64,000 nucleotides of DNA from positions 1 through 64,000 of the forward strand of contig JABFGB010000011.1 of the NCBI GenBank assembly GCA_013112715.1. The letters are read 5' to 3'. The notes under the pieces are model-generated. The model saw only the letters and a program-made list of their open reading frames with translations, searched no databases and had not been told where the DNA came from. Every line of letters begins with the position of its first letter. Position 1 is the first letter of the stretch. This stretch comes from Chloroflexota bacterium. GTDB lineage: Bacteria; Chloroflexota; Anaerolineae; Aggregatilineales; J027. Positions 58,014-64,000 of the stretch are shown here, one piece after another. The position numbers and the translations under genes are program-made.

Positions 58014-59273
58014 ATGAGTCTGCAAAATCTATCACCCGCGTGGTCACATCTGACCGAAATTGTGGTGGATCACGCTGAGGGGATTTATTTATATGATGTG
58101 CAGGGCAACCGTTATATTGATTTCACCAGCGGGATTGGTGTCACCAGCACAGGCCACTGTCATCCCAATGTGGTGAAGGCCATTCAGGAACAGGCATCCA
58201 AGCTGATTTTCGCTCAGGTCAACTGCGCTATTCCGCCGCAAACGCTCGAATTGGCTGATACCCTTTTGCCATTGATGCCTAAAGGGATTGACTGCTTTTT
58301 CTTCTCCAACAGTGGGGCGGAAGCAATCGAGGGCGCTGTCAAACTGGCGAAAACGGCGACGGGCCGCCCCAATGTCATCGCATTTCAGGGTAGTTTTCAC
58401 GGACGTACCGCGTTGGCGATGGCGCTGACGGGCAGCAAAACGACCTATCGCGCGGGGTATCAGCCCTTGCCAGCCGGGGTGTTCTTCGCGCCGTTCCCCT
58501 ATGCCTATCGGTATGGATGGAGCGAAGATGAGGCGGTTGATTTTTGTCTGCGCGAACTCGACTTGTTACTGCATACCCAGACCGCCCCGCATGAAACCGC
58601 TGCGATTTTGATCGAACCCGTGTTGGGGGAGGGTGGTTATGTGCCCGCGCCGCCACGATTTTTGCAGGCGCTCCGTCACATTTGCGATGAGCATGGCATG
58701 TTGCTCATTTTGGATGAAATTCAGAGTGGCTTTGGGCGCACGGGTGAATTTTGGGCGCATACCCGCAGCGGTATTACGCCCGATGTGTTGATTATGGCGA
58801 AAGGCATTGCGTCGGGGATGCCCATGTCGGCGATTGCGGCCCCACGTAAATTGATGGAAAAATGGCAGGTCGGGGCGCACGGCGGCACGTATGGTGGCGG
58901 GAATGCGGTGGTCATGGCGGCAGCAATTGCGACGGTCAAGACCATCCAGCAGGAAAATTTAGTCGCCAATGCCCGCGAGATGGGTGAATATCTCAAAGAT
59001 GGGTTGACGGAATTACAGGGGCGCTTCCCGGTGATTGGTGATGTGCGTGGTTGGGGCTTGATGGTCGCCACCGAATTTGTCCAAGATGGGCAGCCCTCCG
59101 CCGATTTAGCAAAGGCCATCAGCAAAGCCAGCCTAGAGCGCAATTTGATGCTGTTGACCTGTGGCAGCTACGCCAATGTCATTCGCTGGATTCCGCCATT
59201 GGTGGTTAATCGAGGGCAGATTGATGACGCGCTGCACATTTTTAATGATGCGCTGGAAAGTGTTCTCTCCTAG
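58014..59273 (+). CDS. Class III aminotransferase (GABA/ornithine type)
   Basis: The 419-residue PLP enzyme has the class III pattern. It shows DFTSGIGVTSTGHCHPNVV, NSGAEAIEGAVKLAK, FHGRTALAMALTGS, ILDEIQSGFGRTGEF and the PLP Lys in MAKGIASGMPMSAI. Members use 4-aminobutyrate, ornithine, putrescine or acetylornithine as amino donor. Context near hss and pot genes favours an amine or GABA substrate, but the exact one is not settled. ATG 58014 follows AAGGAGG. The next gene is convergent, with a nine-base stem between. Confidence 0.92.
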   Translation: MSLQNLSPAWSHLTEIVVDHAEGIYLYDVQGNRYIDFTSGIGVTSTGHCHPNVVKAIQEQASKLIFAQVNCAIPPQTLELADTLLPLMPKGIDCFFFSNSGAEAIEGAVKLAKTATGRPNVIAFQGSFHGRTALAMALTGSKTTYRAGYQPLPAGVFFAPFPYAYRYGWSEDEAVDFCLRELDLLLHTQTAPHETAAILIEPVLGEGGYVPAPPRFLQALRHICDEHGMLLILDEIQSGFGRTGEFWAHTRSGITPDVLIMAKGIASGMPMSAIAAPRKLMEKWQVGAHGGTYGGGNAVVMAAAIATVKTIQQENLVANAREMGEYLKDGLTELQGRFPVIGDVRGWGLMVATEFVQDGQPSADLAKAISKASLERNLMLLTCGSYANVIRWIPPLVVNRGQIDDALHIFNDALESVLS

Positions 59274-59287
59274 AGTGATTTTAAATA

Positions 59288-59312
59288 TAGGGTGAGCCGA
59301 TGACTCACCCTA
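59288..59312. terminator. Bidirectional terminator hairpin
   Basis: TAGGGTGAG (59288-59296) pairs perfectly with CTCACCCTA (59304-59312), loop CCGATGA. It sits between convergent aminotransferase and phosphatase genes. Confidence 0.75.
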
Positions 59313-59322
59313 CAAAATGGAT

Positions 59323-61152
59323 TTATCTCACCGGATTCACTGTAAATTCCTGTACCACTTGCGGCACACGGCTCAAAATAGCTTGCGGGTCGGCTTCCAA
59401 TTCGGCACGGGTATACGAGTCTATCCCAAAGGTCGTCACATGCAGTTGTTGGGTATCCGACGCGATTTCAAATAATGTCCACCCAAAAGTTGAAGTCGCT
59501 GTCCATGCCCCTTGCAACAGTTCCGCATCAATGCCGTCAGCTTCCTCTAGGCCAATTAATGGATACCCCAGTGGCTCAATTTGGGCGTTAATCGCGCGGG
59601 CCATAAACGCCTCTTTTTCGACCAATGTTCCTTCACGATAGGGTGCGACATCTTCTTCCGTCAAAAAGCCAAGTTGAATAGCCAGTTCAATGACCGTCGG
59701 GCCAAACGGCGCGTCAAACGCAACGGAACCCGTGCTGATTTCCCATGCTCCTGTCGGCAGTTGTTCAGCTTTCGGAGCGGGGGTTAATTGATAGGTGATG
59801 TTATTGACCAGTGTGCCGTGAATATCCGCTGCGACAAACACCACATTGGTGATGCCGTTATCGGCGATAAATTTCATCAACGCCGCTCGTTCTGCTGCGT
59901 AGCCCTCAAAGCGATCTTGGGCAATGGCGAGACCGAGATTTTGACAGGGTTCGGGCATCATCACGAATTTCCATAAAATGCCGTCCGCTTGGGCTTGCAG
60001 CAAATCACGGGTGAGAGCTTCCAATTGGGGCAACCCCAACATCGAACGTTGATTATCAAACGAATTGCGGTAAAACGTCAGCACCTGTCCCAAATTTTCA
60101 AAATCGGTGACGGGTTCAAGCGGGGCACTGCGGAACGAACGCGCATCCAACACAAACACTGCTGCATCACTGCCATAGGTGAAATAGCGGTACAAATTGG
60201 GCTTATTGGCGGTCAGTGGATCGCCTGTATCGCCCCATATTTCATTGCGGATAGGGTTGTATTCCAAAAATGCCTGCAAACCATTTCGATAAAGCTCGGT
60301 GTCGTTGATAAATTGACCCGCATCATTGGCAAAACGCGCATCAGTGCTGGGGGCTGCCCCGCCTGCAAAATCATTGGCAACTTCATGGTCATCAATCGTG
60401 GGGATAAACGACGTTTGGGAACGCAGCGCGGCCCATGTGTTTAAATCATAGCGTGTGCCATAGCCCTCATTATGCTTGGCGCGAAAATCCGCCAGCGTCA
60501 AACATTGCGGCAAATTCACATCGGGTGACGGGAAATCGGCATAAATCGTATCGCCCATGCCCACCATAAATTCCAAATCCATGTCGGTAGCATTAGCAAT
60601 CGAAGGATAGGGCGCGAGTTCTTGTCGCCAATCACCTGTCACCCCAAAACGTAGCCCTGTAAACGTACCCAAAACAGCAGCCGTGCGGAACGAGCCGATC
60701 AGGGTATTGCCAACCGCATCGGTCACACGATAAAAATAATCGGTGGCGGGTGTCAAATCAGTGACTTCGACTTTGACAGGCAAGGTAGCATCGGTGACTT
60801 CGGTGGTTAACGTACCTAAAATGGTTTCAAAGTTTTCAGCACTGGCATATTCAAAAGTGACCGGGCCAAGCGCGGTGCTGTGTGCCCAAAGCACAGTTGA
60901 GGTCTGCGTAGTATCCCCAGCGGCTACCCCATTCGGCATGGTCGGGGCAGTCGAAAAAGCGGCAGCAGCTTTATGCAAGGGCATATCCAAGCCGAATTTT
61001 GCCATTGTCGCGGCGGCAAATCCTAACAAGCTGAGTTTCAAAAAGTCGCGCCGAGAAACGGCCTGTTGCCGCAAGGTAGCAAGCACCGGTTTTAGGTCAC
61101 GCAAGGTTGAGTTTTCAGGCAAGGGGTAGTCAAAATCGAATTTTGGCATCAA
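59323..61152 (-). CDS. PhoD-family alkaline phosphatase with Tat signal
   Basis: The 609-residue product starts with a twin-arginine signal: SRRDFLKLSLLGFAAA at about residues 33-48, so it is folded and exported by Tat. The PhoD layout follows: a fibronectin-like domain (ATDYFYRVTDAVGN), then the metallophosphatase domain with GVTGDWRQE, VGMGDTIYADFP, IDDHEVANDF, LDARSFRS and VFVAADIHGTL. These motifs bind the metal ions. It hydrolyses phosphate esters outside the cell. It is transcribed against the neighbouring aminotransferases, so it looks like an unrelated insert in the amine region. Start is ATG 61152 or 61149. Confidence 0.92.
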   Translation of the reverse strand: MMPKFDFDYPLPENSTLRDLKPVLATLRQQAVSRRDFLKLSLLGFAAATMAKFGLDMPLHKAAAAFSTAPTMPNGVAAGDTTQTSTVLWAHSTALGPVTFEYASAENFETILGTLTTEVTDATLPVKVEVTDLTPATDYFYRVTDAVGNTLIGSFRTAAVLGTFTGLRFGVTGDWRQELAPYPSIANATDMDLEFMVGMGDTIYADFPSPDVNLPQCLTLADFRAKHNEGYGTRYDLNTWAALRSQTSFIPTIDDHEVANDFAGGAAPSTDARFANDAGQFINDTELYRNGLQAFLEYNPIRNEIWGDTGDPLTANKPNLYRYFTYGSDAAVFVLDARSFRSAPLEPVTDFENLGQVLTFYRNSFDNQRSMLGLPQLEALTRDLLQAQADGILWKFVMMPEPCQNLGLAIAQDRFEGYAAERAALMKFIADNGITNVVFVAADIHGTLVNNITYQLTPAPKAEQLPTGAWEISTGSVAFDAPFGPTVIELAIQLGFLTEEDVAPYREGTLVEKEAFMARAINAQIEPLGYPLIGLEEADGIDAELLQGAWTATSTFGWTLFEIASDTQQLHVTTFGIDSYTRAELEADPQAILSRVPQVVQEFTVNPVR

Positions 61153-61212
61153 TGAGTCCTTTCATTTATTATCGGGGGACTTTTTTTCTACAACATCCTA
61201 TCGAATGGAAAC

Positions 61213-61252
61213 AACCTATTGGATTTTAAACCATGCGGCGGGCCAATAGGTT
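61213..61252. repeat. Ten-base perfect inverted repeat, divergent gap
   Basis: AACCTATTGG (61213-61222) and CCAATAGGTT (61243-61252) are perfect reverse complements with a 20-base spacer. They lie between the divergent phosphatase and aminotransferase genes. The right arm overlaps the palindrome AGGTTAACCT (61248-61257). Confidence 0.6.
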
Positions 61253-61294
61253 AACCTCCAATCAAATTTTGTTTACTATACAAGGATTTTTGCA

Positions 61295-62635
61295 ATGGGT
61301 CATATTCAATTAAAAACGGAAATCCCCGGCCCCAAAAGCCGTGAACTATTGGCGCGGCGGGCAGCGGCGGTGTCAGCAGGTCTGGCGAAATCAACTGAGG
61401 TGGTCATTGACCATGCACACGGCGCATTGGTACATGACGTAGATGGCAACACCCTCATTGATCTGGCGGGTGGCATCGGCATGTTGGCGGTGGGGCATAC
61501 CCCGGCCTCGGTTGTCCAAGCGATGCAAGCCCAAGCCGAAAAATACATCCATATTTGCTCCCTCGTGGCGACCTATGAACCCTATGTGCGCCTATGTGAA
61601 CTGCTCAATGAAATCACCCCCGGCGATTTTCCTAAAAAGACGCTTTTGGCAAACAGCGGGTCGGAAGCCGTTGAAAATGCCATCAAAATCGCTCGGTATT
61701 ATACGGGGCGGCCTGCGATTATCACCTTTGAAGGGGCATATCATGGACGTACCCTATTGACGTTGAGCCTAACCAGTAAATATGGCCTGTTTAAGAAGGG
61801 CTTTGGCCCCTTTGCGCCGGAAATCTATCGTCTGCCTGCGCCGAATCTCTATCGGCGTCCGGCCCAGATGAGCGAAAGTGAATATTTGGATTGGTGCATC
61901 GCCAATTTAGAAAATGCCCTCATTGCACAGGTTGACCCCTCGGCAGTGGCTGCCATTATCATTGAACCTGTGCAGGGCGAAGCTGGATTTATCCCCATAC
62001 CGCAGCGATTCCTCGCCAAAATCCGCGAAATCTGTGACAAACACGGCATTGTCATGATTGCCGACGAAATTCAATGTGGGTTTGGGCGTACAGGCAAATT
62101 ATTCGCCATCGAATACAGCGGGATTGTCCCCGACCTCATCACTACAGCGAAATCGTTGGGGGCGGGGATGCCGATTAGCGCCGTGACGGGCCGCGTCGAA
62201 ATCATGGATGCCCCACATCTGGGTGGGGTGGGTGGCACGTATGGTGGTAATCCACTGGCCTGTGTCGCCGCGATAGAAGCCGTCGAAATCATCCGCCAGC
62301 CCGAATTTTTGATACGGGTCAATCAAATTGGCAATATTATGCACGAGGTGATGTGCGGCTGGATGGACAAAGTGGAGGTGATTGGCGATGTGCGTGGCCT
62401 CGGCTCGATGATGCTGGTCGAATTTGTCAAAGATCGCCTGACCAAAGAACCTGCCGCCGCCGAAACCCTGCAAATCATCAAACTGGCGACCTCACGGGGG
62501 GTGGTCTTGATTCGGGCGGGGTTGTTTAGCAATGGGATTCGCTTATTGCCGCCACTGGTGATTAGCGACGAACAGCTATATGAAGGGTTGAATGTGTTGG
62601 GTGATGCGATTCAAGAGGTCGCGGCGGCAGGATGA
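61295..62635 (+). CDS. Class III aminotransferase, second copy
   Basis: The 446-residue enzyme is a class III PLP aminotransferase with DLAGGIGMLAVGHTPASVV, NSGSEAVENAIKIARYYTG, YHGRTLLTLSLTSK, MIADEIQCGFGRTGK and the PLP Lys in TTAKSLGAGMPISAV. It differs from the copy at 58014 in length and detail, so the two likely use different amines. 4-Aminobutyrate is a common substrate for this type (GabT/PuuE). ATG 61295 has AAGGA about nine bases upstream. Its stop overlaps the amidohydrolase start as ATGA, so the two are coupled. Confidence 0.92.
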   Translation: MGHIQLKTEIPGPKSRELLARRAAAVSAGLAKSTEVVIDHAHGALVHDVDGNTLIDLAGGIGMLAVGHTPASVVQAMQAQAEKYIHICSLVATYEPYVRLCELLNEITPGDFPKKTLLANSGSEAVENAIKIARYYTGRPAIITFEGAYHGRTLLTLSLTSKYGLFKKGFGPFAPEIYRLPAPNLYRRPAQMSESEYLDWCIANLENALIAQVDPSAVAAIIIEPVQGEAGFIPIPQRFLAKIREICDKHGIVMIADEIQCGFGRTGKLFAIEYSGIVPDLITTAKSLGAGMPISAVTGRVEIMDAPHLGGVGGTYGGNPLACVAAIEAVEIIRQPEFLIRVNQIGNIMHEVMCGWMDKVEVIGDVRGLGSMMLVEFVKDRLTKEPAAAETLQIIKLATSRGVVLIRAGLFSNGIRLLPPLVISDEQLYEGLNVLGDAIQEVAAAG

Positions 62636-64000
62636 TTTTTTATAACGGCACATTGCTGACCCAAGACCCATCTCAACCCGTCGCTGAGGCACTCGCCGTC
62701 GAAAATGGCCGGATTGTTGCAGTGGGATCACGGGCCGAGATTGAAAATATAGCCAAGTCGGACACCCGTCGGATTGATTTGGGGGGACGCACGCTTATTC
62801 CGGGATTCAACGATGCCCATGTCCATGTTTGGAAGGTGGGTCATCTGTTGACGACCCTATTGGATGTACGCGATGTGCGGAGCATCCCTTCACTTCAATC
62901 GTCCATTCAAGGTTTTAGTGACCGTTTGCCCGATGGGGCATGGTTGATGGGACGGGGCTATAACGAGGCGGTTATGTCCGAGGGCCGCCACCCCACACGC
63001 TATGATTTGGACGCCGTGCTGCCAGATCGTCCCGCCTATCTCATCCGTACCTGTGCCCATATTGCCGTTGTCAACAGCAGGGCACTCGAAATAGCAGGCA
63101 TCACCGCTGATACCGAACCGCCGCCGGGTGGGGTGATTGACCGTGATGAACACGGCGAACCGAACGGCATTTTGCGTGAAACAGCGATGGGCCTTGTATT
63201 TAATCGTATTCCTGCTCCTACCTCCGCCGAATATGAGGCCATGCTGCTGGCGGCGACTCGGCATCATCTTGAATTGGGCATTACCAGCGCGACTGACCCC
63301 GGTGTCATGCCCGAACTGCTCTCGGTCTATCACCAGATGGATGCGGAACAAAAATTCACCCATCGGCTCAATGTGATGGCGATTCGGCGGCCTGATGGGG
63401 GCACAGAAACCCTGCCTTTGCCGGAGCGGTATCTGTCGAATCATCTGCGTGTGGATTCGGTGAAATTTTTTGCGGATGGGGCGTTGAGTGGGGCGGCGGC
63501 GGCTTTGAGCATCCCCTATCGTAATCTGATAACAAAGGGTGTTTTGCGTTTTGAGGCGGATGAATTTTTTGAATTGGCACGCGAGGCGCATATCACAGGC
63601 TTGCGGATTGGCACACATGCCATTGGGGATCGGGCGCTGGAAATGGTCTTAAGTACCTATGAGCGCCTGAATGCGCTGGGGCCGCGTATCCGCCATCGCA
63701 TCGAACATTTTGGCTTGGCCTCTCCCGAACATATGCGGCGGGCCAAAGCACTTGGGGTGATGGTCGCCCCGCAGACCATTTTTCTGTATGCACTGGGGGC
63801 AAATTTTCGGCGCTATCTGCCGGACGAATTGATGCCGCGTTGTTATCCGGTGCGGGAGATGCTCGAAGCTGGCTTGACAGTGGCGCTTTCATCGGATGCC
63901 CCTGTCGTGAAAGATGATAACCCCTTGCGTGGGATGCAAGCGGCGATTTTGCGGGCCGACCCCACTGGCGCGACGATTGCCCCCGAACAGGCCATCAGTG
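62632..64000 (+). CDS. YtcJ-like amidohydrolase, C-terminus cut by window edge
   Basis: An open frame of 456 codons starts at ATG 62632, inside the aminotransferase TGA, and has no stop before the window end. It has the YtcJ/Amidohydro_3 pattern: an N-terminal small domain ([20 protein letters not shown]), [16 protein letters not shown] with the metal His pair, [27 protein letters not shown] and [17 protein letters not shown]. It probably cleaves an N-acyl or amide bond on an exocyclic amine; the substrate is not evident. It is coupled to the aminotransferase, so the two may act in sequence on the same compound. Confidence 0.88.
   Translation, partial: MIFYNGTLLTQDPSQPVAEALAVENGRIVAVGSRAEIENIAKSDTRRIDLGGRTLIPGFNDAHVHVWKVGHLLTTLLDVRDVRSIPSLQSSIQGFSDRLPDGAWLMGRGYNEAVMSEGRHPTRYDLDAVLPDRPAYLIRTCAHIAVVNSRALEIAGITADTEPPPGGVIDRDEHGEPNGILRETAMGLVFNRIPAPTSAEYEAMLLAATRHHLELGITSATDPGVMPELLSVYHQMDAEQKFTHRLNVMAIRRPDGGTETLPLPERYLSNHLRVDSVKFFADGALSGAAAALSIPYRNLITKGVLRFEADEFFELAREAHITGLRIGTHAIGDRALEMVLSTYERLNALGPRIRHRIEHFGLASPEHMRRAKALGVMVAPQTIFLYALGANFRRYLPDELMPRCYPVREMLEAGLTVALSSDAPVVKDDNPLRGMQAAILRADPTGATIAPEQAIS

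Noticed and set aside
59989..60444. A 151-residue plus-strand frame inside the PhoD-type gene
   Set aside because: It is antisense to a gene with intact PhoD motifs, so it is a shadow.

Overview
The window looks like chromosome from a free-living bacterium of the phylum Chloroflexota, probably Anaerolineae-like. This is inferred from gene content, not from a search: a Ser/Thr kinase fused to WD40 repeats, a GAF-SpoIIE phosphatase, an FHA membrane protein, DUF4058, a CHASE2 cyclase, several secreted beta-propellers, a LexA with a Gram-positive-type SOS box, and tightly packed, often overlapping genes. I see no rRNA, tRNA, CRISPR array, insertion sequence or prophage. Coding density is high and the longest gap is about 305 bases.

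Layout. 1-2719 (-): a secreted beta-propeller protein running off the left edge. 2828-6904 (+): small protein, MFS transporter, orphan histidine kinase and DUF4058 protein. 6908-10836 (-): a six-gene overlapping operon with a membrane protein, an E2-like protein, a JAB/JAMM-like protein with an apparent E2/RWD-like tail, an E1/ThiF-like enzyme, a Pro-rich protein and a DUF433 protein. This is a ubiquitin-like conjugation system with non-standard active-site features and no visible modifier, and it is the most interesting locus here. 11029-15264: DMT exporter, AraC regulator, alpha/beta hydrolase, serA. 15261-18754: WD40 kinase divergent from lexA, whose promoter carries an SOS box. 18780-23036: rhomboid protease and a MacB/LolD-type ABC exporter preceded by two perfect palindromes. 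23141-28165: SpoIIE phosphatase, FHA protein, thiD, CHASE2 cyclase. 28210-32929: rsmH, a sugar dehydrogenase-like lipoprotein and small proteins, including a lone histidine-kinase dimerisation-like hairpin. 33099-38078: hisS, a DUF5939 protein, then infC-rpmI-rplT-trmH-like, with infC apparently starting at AUC. 38069-45806: membrane, secreted and zinc-ribbon proteins. 45975-49322: a chemotaxis-like cluster (CheB, receiver, degenerate RsbT-like protein, CheW, pseudo-receiver/roadblock) without CheA or a receptor. 49851-64000: a polyamine region with a fused PotB-PotC permease, PotD, PotA, two GNATs, a deoxyribosyltransferase-like protein, homospermidine synthase, two class III aminotransferases and an amidohydrolase, interrupted by a PhoD-type phosphatase.

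How the parts may work together. The polyamine genes could take up spermidine or putrescine, make homospermidine, and transaminate amine products. The kinase, FHA protein, SpoIIE phosphatase, cyclase, CheB/CheW set and lone kinase or receiver pieces point to extensive signalling. The E1/E2/JAB operon probably modifies proteins or small molecules, and its membrane gene suggests work at the cell envelope. Functional statements are inferences from translated sequence and gene order.
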